64,000 nucleotides of DNA from a bacterium 1XD8-76 (GCA_003611955.1 RAZE01000001.1:310001-374000), one strand, 5' to 3'. Positions 1-8,476 are shown, counted from the first letter of the stretch. Translations and numbers: made by a program. The notes: a model not told the origin generated them from the letters alone.

Positions 1-808
1 GAATCTCGACAGATTTGCCCTTTCTCAGCAGAATATTGCGGATCCCGGCATACTGTAATGCATCGTTTTCCTCAAACGGATTGTTCAGCGCCGCCTCTCT
101 GCCGCTCGCTGCGCCTTCCATCAATTTATCGATATCTGCGCCGGAAACCGCGATCGGAAGCAGACCCACCGCCGTCAGAACGGAGAAACGTCCGCCCACG
201 TCATCGGGCACCACAAAGGTCTCATATCCTTCCTCCGTCGCAAGTTTCTTCAACGCACCCCGCGCCTTGTCGGTGGTCGCGTAAATTCTCTTCGCCGCTC
301 CCTCTTTCCCGTACTTTTTCTCGCACATCTCCTTAAAGATACGGAAAGCGATGGCCGGTTCCGTTGTTGTCCCTGACTTGGATATAATATTGATGGAGAA
401 ATCTCTCTCTCCGATCACATCCATCAGATCTTTCAGATAGGTGGAACTGATGGAGTTGCCGCAGAAATAAATTTCCGGCGTCTTCCGCACGGACTTGTCC
501 ACAGTATTGTAGAAACTGTGGCGCAAAAATTCAATCGCCGCCCTCGCCCCCAGATAGGAGCCTCCGATACCGATCACCAGAAGTACTTCGGAATCGCCCT
601 GGATCTTTTCCGCCGCTTTTTTAATTCTGGAAAACTCATCCTTGTCATAGTCCACGGGGAGATCGATCCAGCCCAGAAAATCATTTCCAGCCCCGGTTTT
701 ACTCGTCAGAACTTCTTTTGCATCCAGTACGGGCTTTTTTATATTTTCCACTTCATGCTCCGCAATAAAGGGTGCCGCTTTCGAATAATCAAATGTTACT
801 TTACTCAT
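1..808 (-). CDS. pgi: Glucose-6-phosphate isomerase, C-terminus cut by window edge
   Basis: Interconverts glucose 6-phosphate and fructose 6-phosphate in the cytoplasm (glycolysis and gluconeogenesis). The 269 visible residues start [13 protein letters not shown] and contain the sugar-phosphate isomerase (SIS) motifs [12 protein letters not shown] (about 80-91) and SKSGTTTEP (about 143-151), which bind the substrate phosphate. The frame is open to base 1, so only the N-terminal part is present; the usual length is about 450 residues. The start is preceded by an AAAGGAGC-type ribosome site. The gene is transcribed alone as far as visible, from a promoter just upstream. Identification is secure from the motifs. 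Confidence 0.95.
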   Translation of the reverse strand, partial: MSKVTFDYSKAAPFIAEHEVENIKKPVLDAKEVLTSKTGAGNDFLGWIDLPVDYDKDEFSRIKKAAEKIQGDSEVLLVIGIGGSYLGARAAIEFLRHSFYNTVDKSVRKTPEIYFCGNSISSTYLKDLMDVIGERDFSINIISKSGTTTEPAIAFRIFKEMCEKKYGKEGAAKRIYATTDKARGALKKLATEEGYETFVVPDDVGGRFSVLTAVGLLPIAVSGADIDKLMEGAASGREAALNNPFEENDALQYAGIRNILLRKGKSVEI

Positions 809-843
809 TTTCTCTGCTCCTTTTCTCAAGATTTATCAGTTTT

Positions 844-872
844 AGTTTAGCAAAGAACAGTTTTTCTTTCAA
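844..872 (-). promoter_or_regulatory. Promoter of pgi
   Basis: On the minus strand TTGAAA and TAAACT are separated by 17 bases, a sigma-A type promoter ending about 35 bases before the pgi start. It lies between the end of the upstream membrane-protein gene and pgi, so pgi probably has its own transcript. Confidence 0.5.
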
Positions 873-882
873 TAGCATTTCA

Positions 883-1569
883 TCAAGAATGATAAACAAA
901 TTCCAGTAAAAGCCCTTCCAGTTCCTCCGCTTCCTCCGGTTCCAGTTTTTTCTTCTCCTCCTTTGTTCTGTGGGCGGCAAAATCCGTGATCTCAGCCTGC
1001 TTTTTTTCCGTATTTCTCTCCAGCTCGTCAAGCCTCTCCTGCTCCTTTTTGGACTGTGGGATCCGGGCGCTGATATTGTTTTCCAGATAGTCGATCAGAT
1101 TTGTCTTTAAAATCTCCTTCTTTCCCTTGATATCCACCGCCGCGGAGATCGAAAAATATGCGTAGAGCATAATAAAAGAAAGTATGTAATAGGAAGAGAT
1201 CTCCCCCACGGTCTTCTCCTCTATAATCGCTCTGCACGCCCCCGCTCCCGCCAGAAAGACCGCCAGCAAAAGAAACTGTCCGCTGAGATGCTGCAAACTC
1301 CTCGCGGAAAACGGTCCGAATTTGATGCCGTAGAGGAACTTGTCCACGAAGACCGAAACATTCGCCACTTTCTCGTGCAGCTCATAGCAATTGGTAAATT
1401 TTAATTTGCATACCTTCAGCATTTTATTTTCCGTGGATGACATATTATATGTCTCTTTTATCATATTTTGGTAAAGAAAACCTGTTGTAATCTGGCATAA
1501 CAGGCTTAAAAAAAACAATAATAATACTGCGCCTGCAAGTATTTCATGTTCTGTAAAAAGGCTTTTCAT
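883..1569 (-). CDS. Membrane protein of unknown function
   Basis: I do not recognise this 228-residue protein. It has a hydrophobic N-terminal segment (about residues 11-31), then a soluble stretch of about 65 residues, then two more hydrophobic segments (about 95-113 and 122-143). The last 80 residues are a highly charged, Glu/Lys-rich region likely to form a cytoplasmic coiled coil (KKEQERLDELERNTEKKQ). The start follows an AAAGGAG ribosome site. It is transcribed toward pgi and diverges from the TSCPD gene. The layout of three membrane segments plus a charged tail gives no enzymatic hint. Confidence 0.7.
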   Translation of the reverse strand: MKSLFTEHEILAGAVLLLFFLSLLCQITTGFLYQNMIKETYNMSSTENKMLKVCKLKFTNCYELHEKVANVSVFVDKFLYGIKFGPFSARSLQHLSGQFLLLAVFLAGAGACRAIIEEKTVGEISSYYILSFIMLYAYFSISAAVDIKGKKEILKTNLIDYLENNISARIPQSKKEQERLDELERNTEKKQAEITDFAAHRTKEEKKKLEPEEAEELEGLLLEFVYHS

Positions 1570-1604
1570 ATTGCAAACTCCTTTCCTCTGATTGGATTTG
1601 TTCC

Positions 1605-1634
1605 AGTATAATCCGGAAAAACCTTTCCACTCAA
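1605..1634 (-). promoter_or_regulatory. Promoter of the membrane-protein gene
   Basis: Minus-strand TTGAGT and TATACT are spaced by 18 bases and lie about 35 bases upstream of the start at 1569. Confidence 0.45.
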
Positions 1635-1688
1635 CAGAAAAATCTCGTCAGACTTTTAGAAAATGTGACTTCTTTTTCTTTCTTTCTC

Positions 1689-1717
1689 TGGAAAGCGGCA
1701 TCTTTTTCTGCTATAAT
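1689..1717 (+). promoter_or_regulatory. Promoter of the TSCPD-murG operon
   Basis: Plus-strand TGGAAA, 17 bases, then TATAAT preceded by TGC, which forms an extended -10 element. It lies about 60 bases before the TSCPD start. Confidence 0.5.
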
Positions 1718-1775
1718 TCTTTTTTAGCAAAGAAATTTGTCAACCAAAACTTGTTTTCAGAAAGGAGAGAGGAAT

Positions 1776-2021
1776 ATGCACTACGCACCATCAGGAGTTT
1801 GTTCCAGAGGTATTGATTTTGAATTGGAAGACGGCATCGTAAAGAATGTCCGTTTCACAGGCGGCTGCAGCGGAAATACACAGGGTGTTGCGGCTCTCGT
1901 CGAGGGTATGTCCGCAGAGGAGGCTGTCAGACGGCTCAAAGGAATAAAATGCGGTTATAAGCCCACTTCCTGTCCCGATCAGTTAGCAAAAGCATTGGAA
2001 GCATCACTTGTCAGTCAGTAA
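1776..2021 (+). CDS. TSCPD-domain protein
   Basis: A small 81-residue protein with the TSCPD motif that names the domain (TSCPD near residue 68) and an upstream GGCSGN motif carrying a second cysteine. The conserved cysteines suggest a metal or redox role, but the stand-alone family has no settled function; the same domain occurs at the C-terminus of some class II ribonucleotide reductases. The start chosen (MHYAPSGVCSRG) sits 6 bases after an AAAGGAGAGAGG ribosome site. An in-frame ATG at 1737 lies upstream of that site and is unlikely to be used. murG follows after 17 bases, so the two are probably co-transcribed. Confidence 0.85.
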   Translation: MHYAPSGVCSRGIDFELEDGIVKNVRFTGGCSGNTQGVAALVEGMSAEEAVRRLKGIKCGYKPTSCPDQLAKALEASLVSQ

Positions 2022-2038
2022 ATGCGGAGGTAGGTTTC

Positions 2039-3109
2039 ATGTCAAAGAAAATTATTTTAACAGGCGGCGGGACTGCGGGTCACGTCACACCGAATATTGC
2101 CCTGATTCCACATCTGAGGAAAGCGGGCTATGAAATAGTTTACATTGGCTCCTATGAAGGTATTGAAAAAAAATTGATTTCCGATTTTCCGGAAATCCCC
2201 TACTACGGTATTGCAACCGGAAAACTCAGAAGATACCTCGATCTCAAAAATCTGACCGATCCGTTTCGCGTCATAAAAGGCTATGCGGAAGCCAAAAAGG
2301 CCCTGAAACGGGAGAAACCGGATGTGCTCTTTTCCAAGGGCGGTTTCGTCAGCGTTCCGGTGGTCAGGGCTGCCGCCTCCCTGCATATCCCCTGTATTAT
2401 CCACGAATCGGATATGACGCCGGGCCTTGCCAACAAGCTTTGCATTCCTACCGCGAAGAAAGTCTGCTGCAACTTTCCGGAAACGTTAAAAATGCTGCCG
2501 GAAGATAAAGCGGTGCTGACCGGCTCTCCGATCCGCGAAGAGCTTTCCGGCGGAAATAAAATTGCAGCCCTGGAACTCTGCAAATTCACCACATCAAAAC
2601 CTGTTATCATGGTGATCGGGGGTTCCCTCGGCGCGGCCAGCGTCAACCAGATCGTCCGAAAGTCTTTAGATCAGCTGCTGATAGACTTTCAGGTCGTTCA
2701 TATCTGTGGTAAGGGCAAAGTGGATGATCAGCTGTTAAACATCAGCGGTTATAAACAGTTTGAATACCTGAAAGCGGAATTGAAGGATATGTTTGCCATG
2801 GCGGATGTCATTATCTCCCGCGCCGGCGCCAACGCGATCTGTGAGCTTCTGGCCCTGAAAAAACCCAATCTGCTGGTTCCCCTTCCAGCGGGTTCCAGCC
2901 GCGGAGACCAGATCTTAAACGCGGCCTCCTTTGAATCTCAGGGGTTCAGTATGGTGGTTAAGGAGGAGGATCTGACACCGGAGCTGTTGGTAGAGAAAGT
3001 ACAGGAACTGTACTTCACACGTCAAATCTATATTGATGCGATGAACGCTTCCATGCAGATGAGTTCTATCAGTTCCATTATGAAGTTGATCGAAGAAGCG
3101 GTCTTATAA
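2039..3109 (+). CDS. murG: MurG, UDP-GlcNAc:lipid I N-acetylglucosaminyltransferase
   Basis: Makes lipid II by adding GlcNAc to undecaprenyl-pyrophosphoryl-MurNAc-pentapeptide on the inner face of the membrane. The 356 residues match the family length. Visible motifs are the N-terminal glycine-rich loop GGGTAGHVTP (about 9-17), HESDMTPGLANK (122-133), the second glycine loop GGSLGAASVNQIV (194-206), and the UDP-GlcNAc site RAGANAICEL (261-270) and PAGSSRGDQILNA (283-295). A GCGGAGG ribosome site precedes the ATG. The gene is outside any cell-division (dcw) cluster and follows the TSCPD gene in a two-gene operon, so the chromosome may hold another murG elsewhere. Confidence 0.93.
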   Translation: MSKKIILTGGGTAGHVTPNIALIPHLRKAGYEIVYIGSYEGIEKKLISDFPEIPYYGIATGKLRRYLDLKNLTDPFRVIKGYAEAKKALKREKPDVLFSKGGFVSVPVVRAAASLHIPCIIHESDMTPGLANKLCIPTAKKVCCNFPETLKMLPEDKAVLTGSPIREELSGGNKIAALELCKFTTSKPVIMVIGGSLGAASVNQIVRKSLDQLLIDFQVVHICGKGKVDDQLLNISGYKQFEYLKAELKDMFAMADVIISRAGANAICELLALKKPNLLVPLPAGSSRGDQILNAASFESQGFSMVVKEEDLTPELLVEKVQELYFTRQIYIDAMNASMQMSSISSIMKLIEEAVL

Positions 3110-3112
3110 TAG

Positions 3113-3162
3113 CAAAGAGCAGCTACTTTATGTTCTCATTCATAAAGTGACTGCTCTTTTCA
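3113..3162. terminator. Intrinsic terminator after murG
   Basis: A long stem (AGAGCAG then TACTTTATG pairing with CATAAAGTG and CTGCTCT) is followed by TTTT on the plus strand. It lies between the convergent murG and anti-sigma genes and probably serves both. Confidence 0.8.
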
Positions 3163-3184
3163 TTTTCCGCATTACGCTATTCCG

Positions 3185-4651
3185 CTACCGTTCCTTTATA
3201 TTTTCAAGCGTAAAGGAACCATTCTCCAAACAGACCTCAGCCTTCAAACCACGGTCTATCCCGAAAACTTCTTCCTCTCCATCCGCATTCAAAAAGGCCG
3301 CTTCCATCCGGAAATACAGGGAAAGCCCCTTTTCCGATACAAATTCTCTTTCCGGAGCGAGGTTTGCCGCTTCAAAAGTCAGTTTACCCCTGTCTCCATC
3401 CGAAAGCTTCACAGGTTCTCCAAAAGGCTCCTCCATCAGATAGAGCTGAACCGCATCCGCTCCCTCGTCGTATTCCGCTTTTAATTGATGCAGGATCTGA
3501 CTCTCATAATCGTTCACAGAGAGCATGTTTGCCGTCCAGTCTCCCTCCCCCGGCGAGATGACCCATATTTCGCCTGCCTTCTGCTCCACCGGTTCCGGTT
3601 TTTTCTCAGGTTCCGCAGGTTTTATATCATTCCCGGAAACCGTGGTTTTTTCCGTATCGTTCGCACCGTTCGTATCGTTCGCACTGTCCGCCGGCGTTTC
3701 GCTCTGATCGGACACGGTTGTTTCTGTTTCCTCCTCGATATCCGCCGGCTGTTCTTCCGGGGCAGTTTCTGTCTCGGTTCCGCCGTTTTGCCCTTTCTCT
3801 TTCTCTGTTCCCGGCTCCGCTATGTCTTCTTTTGAGATTTCTTTCTTCTGCGGCGCTCCATTGTACAGGAGAACAATGATCTCCTCTTCTCCGTCCTCAT
3901 TCACATCTGCGGTTGAAATATCCGGCAGTTTTCCGGTATGGTTCATATAATTCCAGTCAAAGTACTGAACACTGTCTTCCACCAGAAGCGCAACTCCCGT
4001 TATTTTTTTATCTTCATGGTAGCCGTAGAGAGAAACTCCTTTCTCCGGCATCTCCGCCAGCAGAATCGTCCGGAGTTTTTCCGGCGCATCCGCATACCGC
4101 TCTTCCATCTCCGGCGTATACCGCTCCGTGACCTCCCTGAATTTATCCACCGTCATCTCCGCTTTCCATGCGTCCATACCCTCGACCGGTTTCTCCGGCT
4201 GCTCTTCCGTCTTCTCCGGCTGTACGACATCCCCGGAGATAACATCGTTGCCGCTCTCCGTTGGCACCACCTCAGGCTGCGGCTGCTCCGTATTAGGCGC
4301 CTCCTCAGGCTCCCCGCTGTTTTTACTGTTTTTGCCGCTCTTATTCTGCTCATATACGGCAATAATCTCCGGCCTGTAACTCCTGACGACTACCGTCTTG
4401 GCTATACTTTTCACGACCGGTATTTTTACGGCGGTCTCCGCAAAGGCATAGGAAGTGTTCACCCCTATGGCCACACACAAAAACAGAACTGCCGCCACGC
4501 TGCCCACCGCTCTCAAAATACGGTTTCTCCGCACGGACGCCTTTTTTCGCCTGTCCTGTGCGACCGTCTGCCGCACCAACAGCAAAAGCTCGTCTGGTAT
4601 CTCTATATCCTCATATTTCCGTTTTTCGTCCTGAAAGTAATTATACTTCAT
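3185..4651 (-). CDS. Membrane-anchored anti-sigma-like protein with extracytoplasmic region
   Basis: Probable regulator of the ECF sigma factor encoded just upstream, whose stop codon it overlaps by 11 bases. The 488 residues begin with a short cytoplasmic region (1-45) ending in a basic patch, then one membrane helix (about 48-66, as in DUF4179-type anti-sigma proteins), then a long exported part. The exported part holds DVNEDGEEEIIVLL, which resembles a calcium-binding FG-GAP/VCBS-type loop, a low-complexity Glu/Thr/Pro-rich linker with an imperfect NDTNGANDT repeat, and a C-terminal domain I do not recognise. I see no ZAS-type zinc motif. The anti-sigma role is inferred from position and topology. 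Confidence 0.75.
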   Translation of the reverse strand: MKYNYFQDEKRKYEDIEIPDELLLLVRQTVAQDRRKKASVRRNRILRAVGSVAAVLFLCVAIGVNTSYAFAETAVKIPVVKSIAKTVVVRSYRPEIIAVYEQNKSGKNSKNSGEPEEAPNTEQPQPEVVPTESGNDVISGDVVQPEKTEEQPEKPVEGMDAWKAEMTVDKFREVTERYTPEMEERYADAPEKLRTILLAEMPEKGVSLYGYHEDKKITGVALLVEDSVQYFDWNYMNHTGKLPDISTADVNEDGEEEIIVLLYNGAPQKKEISKEDIAEPGTEKEKGQNGGTETETAPEEQPADIEEETETTVSDQSETPADSANDTNGANDTEKTTVSGNDIKPAEPEKKPEPVEQKAGEIWVISPGEGDWTANMLSVNDYESQILHQLKAEYDEGADAVQLYLMEEPFGEPVKLSDGDRGKLTFEAANLAPEREFVSEKGLSLYFRMEAAFLNADGEEEVFGIDRGLKAEVCLENGSFTLENIKER

Positions 4652-5204
4652 TCCGGCTTTCCCTCTCCGCCTTCTTCAACGATTTTCCATATCTTGTGAG
4701 AAGCTCCTCGTCCTCTTTTTCCAGCTCTTTCCCAAGCTTTTTGCAGGCCGCGTACAGTCTCGACTTCACCGTATTCAGGTTGGTATCTGTAATTTCAGCG
4801 ATCTCTTTCAACGTTTTTTCTTCAAAAAAGTGCAGCTGAATCACTATCTGCATGTCTGTCGGCAGTTCGGAAATCTTGGAAACCACCTCCAGTTTCGGCT
4901 CATAAGCCGGTTCCTCATAACTTCCTTCCAACAGGTCGTTGTCCGACTCGTCCCATGCTATGTATTTTTTCTCTTTTCGCAGATACATCAGACTTTCGTT
5001 GATCACAATCCGGTAAAACCAGCTTGCCATTGCCTCTTTGCTCTGCAGTTTTTCGTAATTTTCCAGTCCCTTACATATGGCATTCTGCACCACATCCAAC
5101 GCCGCTTCCCTGTTTTTCACATAATAATAGGCGGCACGGTAAAACTGGTTCTGGTTCTCCACAATATGCTTTACCAGAGAGTCATACAGTGCTTTTTTAG
5201 ACAT
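4641..5204 (-). CDS. ECF-type RNA polymerase sigma factor
   Basis: A small sigma-70 family factor of 187 residues. Region 2 is visible as AALDVVQNAICKGLENY followed by WFYRIVINESLMYLR, and region 4 as LPTDMQIVIQLHFFEEKTL and the helix-turn-helix LKEIAEITDTNLNTVKSRL. I chose the ATG at 5204 (MSKKALYD) because AGGAAGGA lies about 8 bases before it; an in-frame ATG at 5228 has no such site. The anti-sigma-like gene overlaps its 3' end, which suggests translational coupling, and the GH25 lysozyme gene lies 52 bases upstream on the same strand, so all three may be one transcript linked to the cell envelope. Confidence 0.88.
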   Translation of the reverse strand: MSKKALYDSLVKHIVENQNQFYRAAYYYVKNREAALDVVQNAICKGLENYEKLQSKEAMASWFYRIVINESLMYLRKEKKYIAWDESDNDLLEGSYEEPAYEPKLEVVSKISELPTDMQIVIQLHFFEEKTLKEIAEITDTNLNTVKSRLYAACKKLGKELEKEDEELLTRYGKSLKKAERESRNEV

Positions 5205-5256
5205 AGCTGTATTCCTTCCTACTTTCAAGATGCTCTTCTCTTAAGTTTTGTTTAAA

Positions 5257-6051
5257 TTATTTTATTCTTTTTTCACTATTTTGTATCATAGTTGTATCGT
5301 TCGCTCCGGAAACGGAATAATTTTCTAAAAATTTAATCCATTCTTCCTCCGAACCGTAAAAAACGTTGAGGTCAATATGCTCCTCCTCCCCGCTGTAACC
5401 CCGGAGCGTTGCCTCGCTGTCATACTGCCAGAAAGTCCATTTCCCGGGCATTCCCATATTCGGCGAAAAGTACACATTGCGGATCCAGAGCGGATACCCG
5501 TCAAAGGCCCCTCTGATGTAAGTACTGTAGGAACTCTCCGTGGCGTAGATCAGAGGTTTTACGCCGTAGTGCTCCTCCAGTTTATCCAGAAGGCTCTGCA
5601 GCTGTCGCCTCGTCTCCGCCACATCCGGCTTATTGTAGAAACGGTTTCCGTAAAATTCAATATCAACCACGGGCGAGAGCATTCCCTCTTCCCTCGGTAC
5701 AATGGAAATAAAATGCTCCGCCTGCGCTTCCCCCTCGCTCTCAAAGCTGAAAAAATGGTAAGCGCCCCTCTTCAGGTCTGTCTTTCCGGAATTCTCCCAG
5801 TTTTCCTGAAATTTTATATCGATATGACTGCTGCCTTCCGTCGCTTTGATAAAAGCAAAATCGATCCCCTCCCCCTCGAGAATCTCCCAGTCGATCTCTC
5901 CCTGATAATAAGAGACATCCACACCGCGGATCGGATAGTCTGTCTCTGACGGATGATTTATTGTGATCTTTTTCTGATATATCAGTACTCCAAACAACAC
6001 GACGTCCAGCAGCAGAAAGACTGCCGCCCCTATCCACAGTTTTTTCTTCAT
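5257..6051 (-). CDS. GH25 family lysozyme (muramidase), membrane anchored
   Basis: Predicted to hydrolyse the beta-1,4 bond between MurNAc and GlcNAc in peptidoglycan. The 264 residues start with a signal anchor (MKKKLWIGAAVFLLLDVV, membrane helix about 5-25), then one GH25 TIM-barrel domain. Catalytic features are VDVSYYQG (Asp at about 45), AFIKATEG (about 67-73) and the acidic pair in PVVDIEFYG (Asp130, Glu132). No cleavage motif or cell-wall-binding repeat is visible, so the enzyme is probably tethered with its catalytic domain outside. It precedes the ECF sigma and anti-sigma genes on the same strand. The ribosome site is weak (GGAGAATGTGAG). Confidence 0.88.
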   Translation of the reverse strand: MKKKLWIGAAVFLLLDVVLFGVLIYQKKITINHPSETDYPIRGVDVSYYQGEIDWEILEGEGIDFAFIKATEGSSHIDIKFQENWENSGKTDLKRGAYHFFSFESEGEAQAEHFISIVPREEGMLSPVVDIEFYGNRFYNKPDVAETRRQLQSLLDKLEEHYGVKPLIYATESSYSTYIRGAFDGYPLWIRNVYFSPNMGMPGKWTFWQYDSEATLRGYSGEEEHIDLNVFYGSEEEWIKFLENYSVSGANDTTMIQNSEKRIK

Positions 6052-6094
6052 CGTTTCTCACATTCTCCACACAGGCTTTTACACTTTCTCTACC

Positions 6095-6123
6095 ATAGTA
6101 TATGATAATCCGCTGAAACTCAA
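6095..6123 (-). promoter_or_regulatory. Promoter of the lysozyme/sigma operon
   Basis: Minus-strand TTGAGT, 17 bases, TACTAT, about 45 bases upstream of the lysozyme start. Confidence 0.45.
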
Positions 6124-6142
6124 TCCTTACACCTGTTTTTTA

Positions 6143-6182
6143 ATAAAAAAAACAGCATGGATGGAAGTCCCCCCACGCTGCC
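6143..6182 (-). terminator. Terminator after the antiporter gene
   Basis: On the minus strand a GCAGCGTGG/CCATGCTGT stem is followed by a run of T residues, 20-60 bases beyond the antiporter stop codon. Confidence 0.75.
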
Positions 6183-6200
6183 TTCTTTTCTCTGTAAATT

Positions 6201-7505
6201 CTATTCCGCCGGAGCGAACCTGGATCTGTCCTGCCCTTCCGGTCTCGGTGTGATCTCTCCCGCCTTTGTCAGCGAGATCTTTGTAAGCGTTGGGCCAAGG
6301 AGCTCATAGATCAGCACCGCAAACAGTACGATATTTCGGATGATCGCTCCCTCCTCCCCCAGTTCCTGGGCAACCGTGACCGACATGCCGAGCGCCACAC
6401 CCGCCTGAGGCAGAAGAGTAATTCCCAGATATTTGCAGACCTGAGGATCACATTTCATAGCCTTTGAACTGACAGAAGCACCTATATATTTCCCGGCGGA
6501 GCGGGTGATAATATAGACCACGCCTATCGCCACCACCGTCAGGTTGGAGAACACGCTCAGATCCAGCTCCGCTCCGCTGAGCACAAAGAATACCACAAAG
6601 AGCGGTGCCGTCCACTTATCCACACGATCCATAATATCCGCGGAAAAATCGCAGATATTGCAAAAGACCGTACCCAGCATCATACAAACCAGAAGACTGG
6701 AAAATCCCAGCTCGATCTCCGTCCCCGGAATCTCCATTCTCACCATCGAGAGCGCCACCGTAAACAGCACAAAGGTGATGGAAATGCCCATACGCCTTGT
6801 GTTGGAGTGGAACCATTTCTCCAGCATGGCAAAAATAACACCCATTGCAAACCCCAGCAGAAGCGATCCGAACACTTCCAGCATGGGATTTACAAGCACT
6901 GTGATCACGCTGATGGCGGCTCCGGAGTAAATCGCTTTCGCCACCCCGAAGGACACCGCAAACACCACCAGGCCCACCGCGTCATCCAGCGCCACGATCG
7001 GCAGCAGGATGCTGGTGAGAGGGCCCTTCGCCTTATATTGGTTGACGACCATCAATGTTGCCGCCGGAGCTGTCGCTGTTGCGATCGCGCCCAGACAGAT
7101 ACAGGTGGATATCCCGATACTGCTGCCGAGATCAAATATGTAATACATCGCAATAAGACTCACATCCACCAGCACCGTCGCCGCAAGCGCCTGTACCACC
7201 GCCACGACCGTCGCCTGTCTTCCGGTCTTTTTCAATTCCGCCAGCCGGAACTCGTTTCCGATGGAAAAGGCGATAAAGCCGAGCGCCACATCCGAGAGGA
7301 TCCCAAAATTTTCCACATCCTCAAAGGTGCGGAATCCGATCCCGAATCTCCCGATCAGGCTCGGACCGATCAAAAGTCCCGCTATCAGATAAGCCGTTAC
7401 CGCAGGGATTCCGAAATTTCTCAGCGCACGGGTCAGCATCAACCCGAGAAACATCGCAAACCCCAGCATCAAAAGCAGTGTCGCTGTTTCTGAAATCTGT
7501 ATCAT
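6201..7505 (-). CDS. CPA2-family cation:proton antiporter
   Basis: An integral membrane protein of 434 residues with about 12 hydrophobic segments and a Na+/H+ exchanger-type core. Signatures are the N-terminal LMLGFAMFLGLMLTRALRNF, AYLIAGLLIGPSLIG, the acidic transport-site region LPIVALDDAVGLVVFA (adjacent Asp residues expected in the ion-binding unwound helices) and the late ITLLPQAGVALGMSV. No C-terminal TrkA-N or universal-stress domain is present, so it is shorter than KefB/KefC types. The ion (Na+ or K+) cannot be told from sequence. It appears monocistronic, with its own strong promoter and terminator. Confidence 0.88.
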   Translation of the reverse strand: MIQISETATLLLMLGFAMFLGLMLTRALRNFGIPAVTAYLIAGLLIGPSLIGRFGIGFRTFEDVENFGILSDVALGFIAFSIGNEFRLAELKKTGRQATVVAVVQALAATVLVDVSLIAMYYIFDLGSSIGISTCICLGAIATATAPAATLMVVNQYKAKGPLTSILLPIVALDDAVGLVVFAVSFGVAKAIYSGAAISVITVLVNPMLEVFGSLLLGFAMGVIFAMLEKWFHSNTRRMGISITFVLFTVALSMVRMEIPGTEIELGFSSLLVCMMLGTVFCNICDFSADIMDRVDKWTAPLFVVFFVLSGAELDLSVFSNLTVVAIGVVYIITRSAGKYIGASVSSKAMKCDPQVCKYLGITLLPQAGVALGMSVTVAQELGEEGAIIRNIVLFAVLIYELLGPTLTKISLTKAGEITPRPEGQDRSRFAPAE

Positions 7506-7550
7506 CTTCTGCCTCCACTGGTCATTGTATTTTAATTTTTGACCTTACTT

Positions 7551-7579
7551 ATAATACTCTTCTCTTTTTTAAGTGTCAA
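7551..7579 (-). promoter_or_regulatory. Strong sigma-A promoter of the antiporter gene
   Basis: Minus-strand TTGACA, 17 bases, TATTAT, about 45 bases upstream of the antiporter start. A separate inverted repeat CTTAGCC/GGCTAAG lies at 7608-7624 just after the nrdG stop and may help end nrdG transcripts. Confidence 0.65.
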
Positions 7580-7627
7580 CAATTTTGTGTTCAGCTTTTA
7601 TGTCTTAGCCAACACAGGGCTAAGGTA

Positions 7628-8167
7628 TTAAAAAGCTTCCTCCATTCCGTCTGTCCACAAAACTGCTTTACCCTCCCGCAGGGATTCCTGCACGCAGATG
7701 ATCCTCTGGTTTGAGGAGCCACGGAAGCGAAGCCCCATTTCTTTTAATTCCTGCACAAATTCCCCATCCACAAGCACATCAAGATAGGACAGCAGTTCCT
7801 TCGTCTCCTGGTGTTCCGCGCACATTCTCCCAAGCACATCCGTCTCAAATGTATAACCCGTATAACACCAGATATCCTTTTCGGGAAGTTCTTTTCTCAC
7901 CCGGCGCACAAACGGCAAAAGCCCCTGCTGATTGCTGTACTCCAAAGGCTCTCCCCCCAGCAGCGTCAGCCCCTTTACATAGGCGGGCCGCAGGGCGTTT
8001 ATCAGGTCATTCCCGGTCTCCGCCGTAAACGGCTTCCCGTAATGAAAATCCCACGTCTCCTCGTTAAAACAGTTTTGACATCTGTGTGTGCACCCGCTGA
8101 CAAACAACGTCACTCTGACCCCCGGCCCATTGGCAATATCACAGGTCTTAATTTCCGCATAATGCAT
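7628..8167 (-). CDS. nrdG: Anaerobic ribonucleotide reductase activating protein NrdG
   Basis: A radical-SAM activase that installs the glycyl radical on NrdD under anaerobic conditions. The 179-residue protein carries the cluster motif CTHRCQNC (CxxxCxxC), preceded by GPGVRVTLFVSG, and later LLGGEPLEY, the GGE motif that binds S-adenosylmethionine. The ATG at 8167 (MHYAEIKTCDIANGPG) follows a GGGGGGAT ribosome site; an upstream ATG at 8206 would add 13 residues not typical of the family. It lies downstream of nrdD on the same strand, separated by nearly 300 bases that hold a large inverted-repeat structure. Confidence 0.95.
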   Translation of the reverse strand: MHYAEIKTCDIANGPGVRVTLFVSGCTHRCQNCFNEETWDFHYGKPFTAETGNDLINALRPAYVKGLTLLGGEPLEYSNQQGLLPFVRRVRKELPEKDIWCYTGYTFETDVLGRMCAEHQETKELLSYLDVLVDGEFVQELKEMGLRFRGSSNQRIICVQESLREGKAVLWTDGMEEAF

Positions 8168-8277
8168 AACCATCCCCCCAATCCTTCTATGAATAAGTAC
8201 ATACACAACCTCATTCTATAACAAAAGCGCAAGAAAGCAAACCCGTTTCCCGCGCCTTTATTTTTAAATTTATAAAT

Positions 8278-8476
8278 CTGCATCTTTAACTCATTTCGCC
8301 AACAGCCAACTCAAAATGATCTGATATTCCAAAAGGAGTCCCTTGAAAAACGTCGGCACTTGGCGAGGTCTTTTCGAGCCTGGTGTCCGCTACGTTTTTC
8401 ACGGAGCGAGAGCGCGGCGACGCTGGAATATCAGATCATTTTAAGTGTCTCTTCGCCAATATTTTTAAAGATGCAG
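8278..8476. repeat. Nested inverted-repeat element between nrdD and nrdG
   Basis: Three nested pairs of perfect inverted arms share one centre: CTGCATCTTTAA (8278-8289) with 8465-8476, AAAATGATCTGATATTCCA (8313-8331) with 8424-8442, and TGAAAAACGT (8344-8353) with 8392-8401. The middle adds an imperfect hairpin (GGCACTTGGC with GCCTGGTGTC). A direct repeat TTCGCCAA (8295-8302 and 8452-8459) also flanks the 19-base arms. The outer right arm overlaps the last codons and stop of nrdD. It fills most of the 297 bases between nrdG and nrdD. It could be a folded RNA controlling nrdG expression or a dispersed MITE-like repeat. Confidence 0.75.
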
